A stretch of DNA of 64,000 nt from Ornithinimicrobium humiphilum (GTDB lineage Bacteria; Actinomycetota; Actinomycetes; Actinomycetales; Dermatophilaceae): NCBI RefSeq assembly GCF_006716885.1, contig NZ_VFPU01000002.1, positions 255,386-319,385 of the forward strand. The letters run 5' to 3'. Made by a program: the position numbers and the translations under genes. Shown piece by piece: positions 25,779 through 34,601 of this stretch; positions within the stretch are counted from its first letter, which is position 1, and every line of letters begins with the position of its first letter. The notes beneath the pieces were generated by a model. It did no database searches. It saw only the letters and a program-made list of their open reading frames with translations, and was not told where the DNA came from.

Positions 25779-26621
25779 GTGGCGCTCAGCGCCCGGATCC
25801 AGAACGCGGTGATCGCCGGGCTCGCCGCGCTGGCCCTCGGCATGTCCGCCTTCGCCGTGTGGAGCGTCGGTCGACCCCATCCCTCGCTCCAGGGGGGCAC
25901 CGGTGTGACCGGCACACCTGCGGCGGCGGGCGACGACGACGCGGCGACGAGCTCGGCCCCGCCGGACAGCGACGTCGCCACCGAGACGGGCGGCGACTCC
26001 GACCAGGAGACGGTCGAGCCCACCGAGACCGCCGAGCCGCTGGACGCCAGCGTCGGCGGCTGGGTGCGTGCCTGGCAGGGCGAGGCCGACCTGCTCGTCA
26101 TCGGTGACGGCTACAGCCACCTGCCCTCCCAGTGGGTGCAGCTGTGGGCCGCCGGCCTCGGCGGCCAACGCCCGGTGCAGATCCACCACTGGGGCGAGGC
26201 GGCCGACGTCGCCTTCAACGACCCGATCGTGCTCTCCGACACCGGCGACGCCCCCCTGACGGTCTGGAGCGCCAGCCGCGCCGGCTCGACCATCGCCGCC
26301 GCGGCGCAGCGCTACGACCGCTTCGTCTCCGCCTCGACCGAGCCCGACGCGGTCCTCGTCAGCATGGGTCTGAGCAGCGCCAACGAGGACATCCCCGCGG
26401 GCCTCGACGCCCTGGTCGCCGAGGTCGACGACGAGGTGCCCGTCCTCGTCATGGTCGGTCCCGAGGCCCTCTACCAGCCCGGTGTCGGCGACGCGATCCT
26501 GTCGTGGGCGCAGGACAACAACGACCGCGTCGCGGTCGTCGACCTGCGGATCGTCGCCCCGGCCAACCCCACCGCCGAGCAGTGGGCCCGGGCCTTCCAG
26601 CAGGCCGTCGACCAGGGCTGA
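25779..26621 (+). CDS. secreted/anchored SGNH-hydrolase-like protein, possibly inactive
   Basis: This 280-residue protein has an N-terminal signal or anchor helix (~8-30) and an acidic Thr/Glu linker to ~95. An alpha/beta domain follows, starting DLLVIGDGYS and continuing with LSDTGDAPLTVWSASRAG, VLVSMGLSSAN and VPVLVMVGPEA. This order resembles SGNH/GDSL esterases, but the GDS nucleophile position reads GDG. It may be a non-catalytic relative or have a shifted Ser. GTG 25779 lies four bases after the kinase stop, so it is co-transcribed with the EPS genes and may act on or bind the polymer outside the membrane. Confidence 0.55.
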   Translation: MALSARIQNAVIAGLAALALGMSAFAVWSVGRPHPSLQGGTGVTGTPAAAGDDDAATSSAPPDSDVATETGGDSDQETVEPTETAEPLDASVGGWVRAWQGEADLLVIGDGYSHLPSQWVQLWAAGLGGQRPVQIHHWGEAADVAFNDPIVLSDTGDAPLTVWSASRAGSTIAAAAQRYDRFVSASTEPDAVLVSMGLSSANEDIPAGLDALVAEVDDEVPVLVMVGPEALYQPGVGDAILSWAQDNNDRVAVVDLRIVAPANPTAEQWARAFQQAVDQG

Positions 26622-26747
26622 GCGCGCACCACATACCTCATCTGCCACTCCCATCCCGGAGGGGTGGCGGAGTTCTTGCTGGCCGTGCGAATATCCTGTC
26701 CTCAAGGCGCCGAACCGTGACTCGGCGCCAATGCAGGAAGGCTGACC

Positions 26748-27515
26748 GTGCGATATCTGCGACGGTGGCGTCAGCATCGACGGGGCGATGGATCTGGCGG
26801 TCAACAGGCTCGACTGACCGAACACGTCGTGGACGGCGTGCGCGAGCAGATCGAGGGCAAGGTGGTGCTCGTCACCGGTGCCGGCGGCAGCGTCGGCGCC
26901 GAGCTGTGTCGGCAGATCGCCCTGCACAACCCGGCGAGGCTGGTCATGCTCGACCACGACGACAGCCGGCTCATGGAGTCCTGGCTGTCGCTGCCCGCTC
27001 CCTCCCCCGCCCGCTGGCACGACCTGCTGCTCGGCGACATCCGTGACCTGGGTGCCCTCTGCCAGCTCGTCGGCCCGGTGCACCCCGACGTGGTCTTCCA
27101 CGCCGCGATGCTCTCCGACCGGGGGCTGCTCGAGCACTTCCCGCGCGAGGGCTTCCTGACCAACGTCAACGGCACCCGCAACGTCCTCGAGGCCTCCACC
27201 CTCGCCGGCGTCGGGCTCTTCGTCCACGTCTCCTCCAGCGCCGCCGCCGACAACGGCAGCGTGCTCGGGCAGACGCTGCAGATGGCCGAGGAGATGACGG
27301 CACGGTGGGCGCGCGACGGGATGGGTCGCTACCTGTCGGTCCGGCTCGGCGAGCGCCCCTCGGGACGCCGCACGGCCGCCGCGGGACTGGCCGAGGTGTG
27401 CCGCCAGCTGCTCTCCGTCACCGCGAGCGGGTTCGACGGCGTCGTCGTCGACGCCACGGCCGACAGCCCGTCACCGCAGGGGCTCTTCGCCCCAGGTTTC
27501 CCAGCCGTCCCGTGA
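26748..27515 (+). CDS. truncated, catalytically degenerate dehydratase paralogue
   Basis: This 255-residue protein aligns by eye with the second Rossmann domain of the dehydratase at 13308 (KVVLVTGAGGSVGAELCRQI, then LVMLDHDDS and PDVVFHAA). It lacks the membrane helices and the first Rossmann domain. At the catalytic site STDKAASPT has become SSSAAADNG, and YSKR has become QTLQ, so Lys and Tyr are gone. It still binds a dinucleotide by motif. GTG 26748 follows AGGAAGG. A regulatory or scaffold role beside the active enzyme is possible, as is ongoing decay. The gene has chromosomal GC content and no stop or frameshift. Confidence 0.72.
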   Translation: MRYLRRWRQHRRGDGSGGQQARLTEHVVDGVREQIEGKVVLVTGAGGSVGAELCRQIALHNPARLVMLDHDDSRLMESWLSLPAPSPARWHDLLLGDIRDLGALCQLVGPVHPDVVFHAAMLSDRGLLEHFPREGFLTNVNGTRNVLEASTLAGVGLFVHVSSSAAADNGSVLGQTLQMAEEMTARWARDGMGRYLSVRLGERPSGRRTAAAGLAEVCRQLLSVTASGFDGVVVDATADSPSPQGLFAPGFPAVP

Positions 27516-27632
27516 CTCGCGGCTCTGTCCGACAAATCGTCCTCGGGACGGATTGCCGCCGGGCGGGATCGCAGCAGACTGACGCCACAGGTTGCGCCTT
27601 GTAGGGGGGCGCATCCCTGGACAAGAGAGGCC

Positions 27633-27746
27633 ATGAGCATGGTCATTTCGTCATGCCCTGACGCGGACGGGGTCGGCAAGACCCATCCGCACGGGGGCGC
27701 ACCGCAGACCGTCCGGCGACGACCTCCGGGGCGGACGGGACGATGA
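27633..27746 (+). CDS. possible 37-residue leader peptide
   Basis: ATG 27633 follows AGAGAGG at good spacing. The ORF ends with a TGA that overlaps the ATG of the next gene (ATGA, 27743-27746), the arrangement used for coupled translation in this window. The peptide is Pro/Arg-rich at its end (VRRRPPGRTGR) and shows no family. It may exist only to deliver ribosomes to the downstream epimerase gene, whose own ribosome site is weak. No independent evidence of expression. Confidence 0.35.
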   Translation: MSMVISSCPDADGVGKTHPHGGAPQTVRRRPPGRTGR

Positions 27747-28648
27747 AGGTCGTGGTCACCGGGGCGGCCGGGTTGCTCGGCAGGTATGCCGTGTCCCGGC
27801 TCCGCGCCTCGGGCCACCAGGTGCTCGGCCTGACGCGCGGGGGCGTCGGCGGGCACACCGCCACCGACTACTCCGTGGAGTCGCTGGCCGTCCTCCTCCG
27901 CGGGGCCGACGCCGTCGTCGACCTTGCCTACAGCCGGCCGGTGACCAGCCACCACGCCGACGTGACCCGCACGATCGTCGTGGGCACCAACGTGCTCGAG
28001 GCCGCCGCCCGGGCGTGGGTGCGCACCGTCGTGCAGGCCTCCTCCGTCGAGGTCTACGACCCGGACGCCACCCGGCCGTTCCGGGAGGACTCACCGACCA
28101 CGCCGCGCAGCCCCTACGGGATGGCCAAGCTCACCGTCGAGCGGTGGGCGCAGCTGGACGCCTACCTCGAGATCCGCACGGTCAGCCTTCGGCTGTCGTC
28201 CCTGATCGGCAGCGGTGAGTGCACCGGGTGGCCGGTGGCGGCATACCTGAGGGACGAGGCGAGTGCACGGCCGCCGCACGAGCCGCCGGGCACCGTGCAC
28301 GACCTGCTCCATGTCGCCGACGCGGCGCGGGCCATCGAGCTGGCGCTGCTCACCGAGACCGCGGTGGGGCCGGTCAACATCGTGGGCCCACACCTCTACT
28401 CCCCCGCCCAGCTCGCCCAGGTGGTCGACGAGGAGCTGCACGGCACGCACGCTCCCCCGGGCACCTGGACCGAGCCGCCGTGGCGGCTGGCCGAGGAGGC
28501 GGTCGACTGCTCGCTGGCGCGCCGGGTGCTCGGCTTCGTGCCGGAGCACGACGTCCGCAGCGCGCTGCGCGAGCGGCGCGCCGCGCACGCGAGCGGCGGT
28601 GGGTGCCTGCCGGCCCGGGACCGGGCCGTGGCGCGGACGGTGTCCTAG
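27743..28648 (+). CDS. NAD-dependent epimerase/dehydratase family protein
   Basis: This 301-residue short-chain-dehydrogenase-fold protein has TGAAGLLGRYA for the dinucleotide, QASSVEVYDPDA with the active Ser, YGMAK (Tyr-x3-Lys, ~130) and a later HDLLHVADAARAI motif that in extended SDRs closes the sugar site. It has high GC content and two GGTATGCC octamers (27783 and 28240), so it belongs to the chromosomal background. Its substrate is unknown. Its stop overlaps the stop of the convergent ATP-grasp gene by three bases. Confidence 0.8.
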   Translation: MKVVVTGAAGLLGRYAVSRLRASGHQVLGLTRGGVGGHTATDYSVESLAVLLRGADAVVDLAYSRPVTSHHADVTRTIVVGTNVLEAAARAWVRTVVQASSVEVYDPDATRPFREDSPTTPRSPYGMAKLTVERWAQLDAYLEIRTVSLRLSSLIGSGECTGWPVAAYLRDEASARPPHEPPGTVHDLLHVADAARAIELALLTETAVGPVNIVGPHLYSPAQLAQVVDEELHGTHAPPGTWTEPPWRLAEEAVDCSLARRVLGFVPEHDVRSALRERRAAHASGGGCLPARDRAVARTVS

Positions 28649-29919
28649 GCCCCCGGAGCGGCCAGGATGTTGCGCTGGTCCTTGACCCACAGGCCGGTGA
28701 GGCCGCGGAAGTGGGCGACGAACTGGTCGTGCTCGTGCGCGGGGTAGGTCGCGCGGACCGTCTCGACCAGCAACTTGTCGAACTCCGGCGAGGCGACCCA
28801 CTCCAGCACCCGCTCGGGCAGGTGCGGGAGGTGCTGCTCGCACCACTCCCAGTAGCGGGCGGAGTCGAACTCGGAGTCCGCGAGCTCGCGGTAGGCCCGC
28901 ATCTTCTCCATGTAGGTGCGGTCGGGGTCGTCGGCGATGTCGAAGTAGGCCCGCGGGCTGCGCACGCCGATGAACGACCGCCGCCCGGTCACCAGGCAGT
29001 AGGTCGACCAGCGCACGAGCGCGGTGATCGCCCACGGGAAGTAGTAGTGCAGCGAGGTCAGCGCGACGTCGGGGCAGGCGTTGGCGTAGTCGATCGGGTG
29101 CACGTCGTCACCCCTGACGAGCATCTCGCAGCTGTTGAACTCCCAGCCGAAGAAGGCGTTGACGACCTTGCTGACCGTCTCGGCCTCCCACCCGGCCTGG
29201 GCGCTCAGGAAGTTGTGGGTGACGGCATACCTGGAGTGCATGGGCTCGCCGGGGCGGAAGTCCATGACCATCGTCTCGGGACCGATCGACAGCGCCCGCG
29301 CGAAGTGGTCGTAGTCGATGGTCGCCTGCAGGTGCATGAGCATGTTGCCGGACTCGTCGTAGGACGTGTGCAGCTGCTCGACGTTGTCGACCCGGGAGAC
29401 GCCGCGCCAGCCGCCGCCGTCGAAGGGCTTCATGTAGAGCGGGTAGCCGACCTCCTCGGCGATCGCCTCGAGGTCGAAGGGGTCGTTGTAGCGGGCCGAG
29501 GTGTAGGCCCAGCGCACGTTGTCGACGGGGTTCTTGTAGGGCACGAGGACCGTCTTGGGGATCTTCATGCCCAGGCGCAGCATCGCGACGTAGGCGCTGT
29601 GCTTCTCCATCGCCTGGAAGGTGAAGGGGCTGTTGAGCAGGTAGGTGTCGTTCATCAGCGACGCCTTCTTGAGCCACTCGCGCGGGTGGTAGTACCAGTA
29701 GGCGAGGCGGTCGATGACCAGCCCGTGGCGCACCGGGTCGGTGAGGTCGAACGGGTGGATGCGCACGCGCTCGCTGCTCAGCGAGTGGGTCTCACCCCCG
29801 TGCTGGATCGGCCCGACCATCCGCAGGATCGACTCGAAGGCGCGTGGCCAGTCCTCCTCCGCCCCCAGGAGCAGGCCGATGAGGTGGGCGCGAACGTCAC
29901 TGCTCATGCCAAGCGACAT
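28645..29919 (-). CDS. ATP-grasp-like conserved protein
   Basis: This 424-residue cytoplasmic protein has an ATP-grasp-like centre. IPKTVLVPYK comes first, then YPLYMKPFDGGGWRGVSRV (~155-173), which matches the nucleotide-binding Lys and Gly-rich loop, then MVMDFRPGEPM and HPIDYANACPD (~290), where metal-binding acidic residues are expected. The rest is Trp/Tyr-rich and does not point to a known ligase. The start is uncertain: ATG 29919 is the longest, ATG 29907 also fits, and neither has a convincing Shine-Dalgarno. It probably ligates a carboxylate to an amine, substrate unknown. It is transcribed alone. Confidence 0.65.
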   Translation of the reverse strand: MSLGMSSDVRAHLIGLLLGAEEDWPRAFESILRMVGPIQHGGETHSLSSERVRIHPFDLTDPVRHGLVIDRLAYWYYHPREWLKKASLMNDTYLLNSPFTFQAMEKHSAYVAMLRLGMKIPKTVLVPYKNPVDNVRWAYTSARYNDPFDLEAIAEEVGYPLYMKPFDGGGWRGVSRVDNVEQLHTSYDESGNMLMHLQATIDYDHFARALSIGPETMVMDFRPGEPMHSRYAVTHNFLSAQAGWEAETVSKVVNAFFGWEFNSCEMLVRGDDVHPIDYANACPDVALTSLHYYFPWAITALVRWSTYCLVTGRRSFIGVRSPRAYFDIADDPDRTYMEKMRAYRELADSEFDSARYWEWCEQHLPHLPERVLEWVASPEFDKLLVETVRATYPAHEHDQFVAHFRGLTGLWVKDQRNILAAPGA

Positions 29920-30021
29920 TAGCGGGTCCGGGCCCTCCCGTCAGGGTCAGCGAACTTCTTTGTCCGGAGATGTATCTGGGCAGGTCCCAGGTGCTCTGAG
30001 TGGTCGGGACGGGGGATCCGT

Positions 30022-30047
30022 CCAGGCGGGAGCAGGGGCCCGCCTGG
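30022..30047. terminator. short GC hairpin
   Basis: A nine-base perfect stem (30022-30030 with 30039-30047) has an eight-base loop. It lies in the 264-base gap between the ATP-grasp gene start and the protease-fold gene end, beside the stronger hairpin at 30104-30147. It may be part of a double terminator for minus-strand transcription. Confidence 0.4.
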
Positions 30048-30103
30048 CCGAGATCCCTTGCGGTCCGGCCGGGCGCGGGTTGGGGAGCCCGGGCGGACCG
30101 AAA

Positions 30104-30147
30104 GGCTCGTCCGGATGAGGAATTCAGGGGCCTCATCCGGACGAGCC
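30104..30147 (-). terminator. strong hairpin terminator after protease-fold gene
   Basis: A perfect 17-bp stem (30104-30120 with 30131-30147) has a ten-base loop. It lies 37 bases beyond the stop of the minus-strand cassette and probably ends its transcript before the ATP-grasp gene. Confidence 0.75.
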
Positions 30148-30183
30148 TGAGGGGTGTCCGAGGGCTACGGACCTTCGAGACCG

Positions 30184-31587
30184 TCAGCGTCGATAGTTGC
30201 CCAGACCCACGGGGATCCCCTCGGGATGGGTGACCGGAATCTGGTCATCCAGCACCGGAAGGGCCGCCCAACGGCCGGCCCGGTAGTCGAACTTGACCGT
30301 CGGGCCAGTCACAGCAACCACTGACGCCAGATGATGGAGCCCGGTTCGGTCGAACGGCTGCTGGGATAGCAGAGCCTCCGGCAGCGCTGACGCAGAGGGG
30401 CCGAACCACTGCCAGAGATCATGCAACGTGACGGTGGCGAGCCTCTCGATGACGGCGTCTACGTCGACGAAGCCCGCTCCGGCGGTGGAGCTCGAGGCGC
30501 CCGGAACTGGTCGAGCAGCCGACAGCAGGAACTGCCTCAGCAACTCCGGCGATGAACGAACCGACATCGCATCTCCCGTCTGCCGCACGAGTTCCTCCAC
30601 GATGCTGCGACGCACCCCGATCAGCGGGAGGGCAAGCAGCGCCGTGGCGTCCTCTCCCTCCCACCAGATTTCCCGGCCGAAGGAGTCGATGATGCCTCTG
30701 CCTACCGCCGGTACACCGATCTGTCTCCCCGTCTGCGCCACGACGATCTCTCGCCCCAACTGGCAAAAGGCCGCAGTGACGAGCCTCGCGAGGAAGGTGA
30801 CCTTGGGTGCGGCGAAGGAGGTGCCCCGCTGCGCCGGATTGAGATCAGATGCCCCGTGCGCGACCAGGTCTGGTCCGGGCCCGCCGCGGCTGGAGTATGC
30901 CGCGATCCGCGTCCCGTCCGCATCCTCGGTGGCGCCCACACTGAGGACCCACTCAGGACGGGCCCATGCGGAGAGTGTGTCCTCACCCTGATCCCCGCAG
31001 TTGCCTGCCGCAACCACGACCAGGACCTCCCCCGAGGCAGCGGCCGTCGCCATATTCACTGCGTCGCTGGTGGTCGTAGGGAAGCCCACCGCGAGCGTGC
31101 CCAGACTGAGATTGACGACTGGGACGATTGCGGGCGGGGTCGGGAGCTCAAGGTCGGGACCCCAATCCAACTGGGCTTCGATCCCGTTCTCCCGCAGAAC
31201 GGGATAACCCGAACCTGGCGGGTGTCGGTAGAGCGCACCGTCGTCGTTCGCCTGTCGAGCGGCGAAAGCAGCCAATGCGTCCAGACCTACAACGACGCCA
31301 CGGGTGCGATCCACGGTGGCCAGGGCGGGCACGCAGCCAACCACCCCCAAGACTGCGCGAACCGGTTCTGGATCGTCGCAGTCGATCTCGAGGATGCCGA
31401 GCTGCTCGTAAACCCAACGGACGGCGCCCAGCCCAGCGAGTTCTCTCTGCACCTCCTCGGTGAGGCCCTGTTCGACAGCAAGAAGATGGCGGCCAGGGCG
31501 AACGTTCAGGGTCGAGGCGTCGAACGTGTCACACCGGGACGAGCTGAGAAGGTCCAACCTGCCGTAATACTCCTCCGGCACGGCCAT
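30184..31587 (-). CDS. subtilase-fold protein lacking recognisable Asp and His catalytic motifs
   Basis: This 467-residue protein has no signal peptide. An N-terminal propeptide-like part (~30-80) is followed by the second half of a peptidase S8 domain: VVNLSLG (158-164), the oxyanion-hole region VAAGNCGDQG (192-201), AYSSRGGPGPDLVAHG, and the nucleophile motif RGTSFAAP with Ser257. The usual Asp motif (D-T/S-G) and His motif (HGT) are not visible before residue 150. Residues ~320-467 are an uncharacterised C-terminal region. It begins four bases after the stop of the tail-anchored protein gene, so the two form one transcript. Their GC content (about 60-63%) is below that of the flanks, which suggests transfer. 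It may be a pseudoprotease sensor or a divergent protease. Confidence 0.7.
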   Translation of the reverse strand: MAVPEEYYGRLDLLSSSRCDTFDASTLNVRPGRHLLAVEQGLTEEVQRELAGLGAVRWVYEQLGILEIDCDDPEPVRAVLGVVGCVPALATVDRTRGVVVGLDALAAFAARQANDDGALYRHPPGSGYPVLRENGIEAQLDWGPDLELPTPPAIVPVVNLSLGTLAVGFPTTTSDAVNMATAAASGEVLVVVAAGNCGDQGEDTLSAWARPEWVLSVGATEDADGTRIAAYSSRGGPGPDLVAHGASDLNPAQRGTSFAAPKVTFLARLVTAAFCQLGREIVVAQTGRQIGVPAVGRGIIDSFGREIWWEGEDATALLALPLIGVRRSIVEELVRQTGDAMSVRSSPELLRQFLLSAARPVPGASSSTAGAGFVDVDAVIERLATVTLHDLWQWFGPSASALPEALLSQQPFDRTGLHHLASVVAVTGPTVKFDYRAGRWAALPVLDDQIPVTHPEGIPVGLGNYRR

Positions 31588-31591
31588 GGCT

Positions 31592-32620
31592 CTAGCTCAC
31601 GAGGGCATGCACGTCATCAAAGGCATCAGCTACTTGCCACGCCACGAAGGCCAGGACGGCGACCACCAGGGCCACGAAGGCCAGCCTCGCTGCGTCGCCA
31701 ACCCCAACAAGCGCCGCAAGCAGGGCGTCGAACTGCTCTACCGCCTTGCGACCTTTCGTCACCCAGGCGATGCGAGCGATGTGCTCCTTGGTGATCGTTG
31801 GCAGTTTCTTCGTGGCGGTCTCCACACGGTCCTGCGAGGCAGTCCTCCACGCCGCCTCCACCGAGCCTCGTCCGAGAGCTTTTCCGTAGAGATCGCCGGC
31901 AAACGATGACGCACCTTTCTCTACCTGCTCTTGCAGTGACTTCATCAGATCATCGAGTTGCTTCTGGGCAGACTTCGGCAGCATCTTCTTGACCTTGGAG
32001 ACAACCCATTTGGCTATCCGTGCGGCCGAGCGCTTCAGAGCATCGCGCCAGCGCTTGAGGTGCTCGATGACCGTGTCAAAGGCCTCTGCGGCCCCTCCCT
32101 TGAGCACTCCACGCAAGCCCTCCAGAAGGGCGGTGCCCGCGAGCTTGCCGACGCTCCCCTTGACGACCCCCCAGGACTCCGTAGCTCCGGCGGACTGGAC
32201 CTTGTCCAACGTGTCTGTCAGTGAATCGGGCAACGTGGCGACCGCCTCGGCCTCCACGAGTGCAGCGCGTGCGTCGGCGAACGCCACGGCTTGGGCATTG
32301 CCGACGCTGAGCTCTCCAAAACCGTCCGGCTGATCGGCCAAGGTGAGCGCCTCGCTCATTGCCAGTGTGCCTGTCACCAAGGCGATGCTCCCCAGCACGT
32401 CACCAGCGGCGTCGAGCTCAGCCAGAGCGCGGTCAGCGTCTGCAAGGACATCGTCGGTCCTGTCCTGGATGCGTGCCGCGACCTCCTCACCCTCGCTATC
32501 CGTGGCGAGTTCACCGAAGGCTCCTTCAGTGAGTGGTGCGATTAGCTCGGCTTCCGAGAGCAGAGCCTCTGCTGATGCTCGCCACTCCGCGGTTGCCGTC
32601 CTGATGGCCTGCGTGGACAT
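31592..32620 (-). CDS. helical protein with cationic segment and C-terminal membrane anchor
   Basis: This 342-residue protein is rich in Ala, Glu, Lys and Leu and is almost entirely helical by composition, with no cysteine. Residues ~1-140 look like coiled-coil or helical-bundle material with acidic repeats. Residues ~187-222 are strongly cationic (HLKRWRDALKRSAARIAKW, then VKKMLPK). A single membrane helix lies at ~312-330 with a short acidic tail, as in tail-anchored proteins. I recognise no family. ATG 32620 follows AAAGGGG. It is the first gene of a two-gene unit with the subtilase-fold protein. The layout suggests a membrane-acting partner or client of that protein, but this is inference. 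Confidence 0.65.
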   Translation of the reverse strand: MSTQAIRTATAEWRASAEALLSEAELIAPLTEGAFGELATDSEGEEVAARIQDRTDDVLADADRALAELDAAGDVLGSIALVTGTLAMSEALTLADQPDGFGELSVGNAQAVAFADARAALVEAEAVATLPDSLTDTLDKVQSAGATESWGVVKGSVGKLAGTALLEGLRGVLKGGAAEAFDTVIEHLKRWRDALKRSAARIAKWVVSKVKKMLPKSAQKQLDDLMKSLQEQVEKGASSFAGDLYGKALGRGSVEAAWRTASQDRVETATKKLPTITKEHIARIAWVTKGRKAVEQFDALLAALVGVGDAARLAFVALVVAVLAFVAWQVADAFDDVHALVS

Positions 32621-32714
32621 GATTGATCAACCCCTTTGTTGGTCCGGCCCCTGCTGCCGGATGGCTCGGACGCTACTCCCGTTCGTCGCGGGCGCCTAGG
32701 GGTCTGCAAACGCG

Positions 32715-34601
32715 TCAGTCACCCGCCGCGCGTGTCAGGAACGCGTCGACGATCGGGCCGGCCGTGGTCGAGCCGAACTCACCCACCTCCACGAAGACCG
32801 CCACCGCCAGGTCGCCCTGGATCGCGATCATCCACACGTGCGTCAGCGGCGGGTCCTCGGAGCCGAACTCCGCCGTGCCGCTCTTGGCCAGCACCGGCTC
32901 GCCGGGGTTGTCCTTGAGCATGGAGGCGCCGCCCTCGGTGACGACCGCGCGCATGAGCGTGCGCAGCTGCGCGGCCTCCTCCTCGGTGAGGTCGCTCTGG
33001 GGCTCGGGCGCATCCTGGTCGGCGATCACCCGTGGCACGACCGGGTGCCCCTCGGCGATGGCCGCGGCGACCGCCGCCATCGCGGTCGGCGAGGCCAGCA
33101 CCCGGCCCTGACCGAGGAGACTGGCGGCGTGCTCGGTCTCCGAGCCAGCCTCGTCGGCGACGGCGCCGCTGAAGGCGGTGACCGGCATCTCCCACACCGC
33201 ACCCATGCCCAGGTCGCGCGCGGCCTTGGCCAGCTGGTCCATCGGTATGCGGTCGCGCTCGGCGATCAGCGCGGTGTTGCACGAGTGCGCGATGGCGGTG
33301 GAGAGGGGCACCTCGCCCAGCGCCGACTCGGGATAGCCCGTGACGTTCTTGAACTCGTAGCCGTCGACCACGAGCGTCTCCTCGCAGGTGACCTTCGACT
33401 CCGGCGTCATGCCGTCGCGCAGCAGCACCAGGGACGAGGCGAGCTTGAAGGTCGAGCCGGGCGGATACTGCGCCGCCAGCGCCGTGTCGACGCCGCCCGA
33501 TCCGGGGCCGTTGGCCATGGCGAGCACGTCACCGGTGCTCGGCTGGATCGCGACGAGGGCGCTGGCCGGCTCGACGTCGGCGAGCACCTCCTCGGCGAAC
33601 TGCTGCAGGTCGAGGTCGAGGGTGGTCTGCAGGGGCTGGGGCTGCTGGGCGCCGCGCTCGAGCAGCAGCTCCTCGCGGCCGGTGTCGGGGTCGAGCGCGG
33701 TGACCTTGAGGCCGGCGATGCCCTGCAGCTGCTCGTCGAAGGCGGCCTGCAGACCCGACAGACCGGCGACGTCCCCGGGCGCGTAGCGGTCGGGGTCCTG
33801 CTCGACCATCTCGGCGGTCACCTCGCCGACCGTGCCCAGCAGCGGCTGGGCGAAGGTGCGGGTCGGGCCGAGCACCTGCGTGGCGTCGATCGCGACGGCC
33901 CCCTCGATGCCCGCGACCTGCTCCACCAGGAGGTGGCCGTCGCCGTCGGTCTGCCGGTAGGTGATGAGCCGGACGAAGGCCTCCGGCCCTGCCGCGGCGA
34001 CGGAGGCGGCATACGCCTCCGGGTCGAGGCCGGCGGCCTCGGCGAGCGCACGGGCCGCCGACTCGGCCTGCTCCGGCTCGACGAGGGTCTTGTCGATGCC
34101 GATGTGCCAGACCGGGCGGTGGGTGGCGATCGGCTCGCCGTCGCGGTCGACGATCTCGCCGCGGGCGGCCGAGGTCTCGTTGACGGCGAGCACCTGACCC
34201 GCGGGCACGCCGAGCAGCGCGTGCTCCCAGGCCGCGACCCACTCCCCCTCGGTGACCTGCATCCGCAGCGGCACCTGGCGCACGAGATCGTCGCCCTCGC
34301 CGGGCAGGTCGAAGGTCAGCTCGAGCTTGGCGGTCGCGGTCTTGTCGTCCGGCGACTCGACCGAGAGCACCTCGACGTCGACCGGCACCTCGCCCAGCCG
34401 CTCGTAGGCCTCGGTCCGCTGCGCCTCGGCATCAGCAGGTATGCCGTCCACCATCGGGACGCCGTCGAACTCCCCCGTCTCCAGGGCGACGGCGAGGGTC
34501 TCCGCCACCTGCTGCGGAGACCCCTCGACCGCGGGCTGGCACGCCGTCAGGCTGAGAGCACCGACGAGAGCCAGACCGAGCGCGGGACGCAAGTGACGCA
34601 T
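32715..34601 (-). CDS. penicillin-binding lipoprotein (MecA-type class B transpeptidase)
   Basis: This 628-residue protein begins with a lipoprotein signal (LTAC, Cys ~21). Then come an NTF2-like MecA_N domain (~28-140), a dimerisation domain with SAARGEIVDRDG (~150), and the transpeptidase domain. The active-site motifs are STFK (nucleophile Ser, ~390), SCN (~448) and KSG (~575, with KSGTAEF). It cross-links peptidoglycan outside the membrane. ATG 34601 is chosen because it starts the lipoprotein signal, although the frame extends upstream. A 40-bp palindrome at 34740-34779 separates it from the betaine operon upstream on the same strand. Confidence 0.92.
   Translation of the reverse strand: MRHLRPALGLALVGALSLTACQPAVEGSPQQVAETLAVALETGEFDGVPMVDGIPADAEAQRTEAYERLGEVPVDVEVLSVESPDDKTATAKLELTFDLPGEGDDLVRQVPLRMQVTEGEWVAAWEHALLGVPAGQVLAVNETSAARGEIVDRDGEPIATHRPVWHIGIDKTLVEPEQAESAARALAEAAGLDPEAYAASVAAAGPEAFVRLITYRQTDGDGHLLVEQVAGIEGAVAIDATQVLGPTRTFAQPLLGTVGEVTAEMVEQDPDRYAPGDVAGLSGLQAAFDEQLQGIAGLKVTALDPDTGREELLLERGAQQPQPLQTTLDLDLQQFAEEVLADVEPASALVAIQPSTGDVLAMANGPGSGGVDTALAAQYPPGSTFKLASSLVLLRDGMTPESKVTCEETLVVDGYEFKNVTGYPESALGEVPLSTAIAHSCNTALIAERDRIPMDQLAKAARDLGMGAVWEMPVTAFSGAVADEAGSETEHAASLLGQGRVLASPTAMAAVAAAIAEGHPVVPRVIADQDAPEPQSDLTEEEAAQLRTLMRAVVTEGGASMLKDNPGEPVLAKSGTAEFGSEDPPLTHVWMIAIQGDLAVAVFVEVGEFGSTTAGPIVDAFLTRAAGD

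Noticed and set aside
26640..26675. Terminator hairpin after the SGNH-like gene
   Set aside because: The GCCACTCCC/GGGGTGGC arms have a bulge and only about seven stable pairs. Not convincing.
31592..32620. Gasdermin-like pore protein
   Set aside because: The protein is helical with a C-terminal anchor and lacks cysteine. Bacterial gasdermins are beta-rich with an N-terminal palmitoylated Cys.
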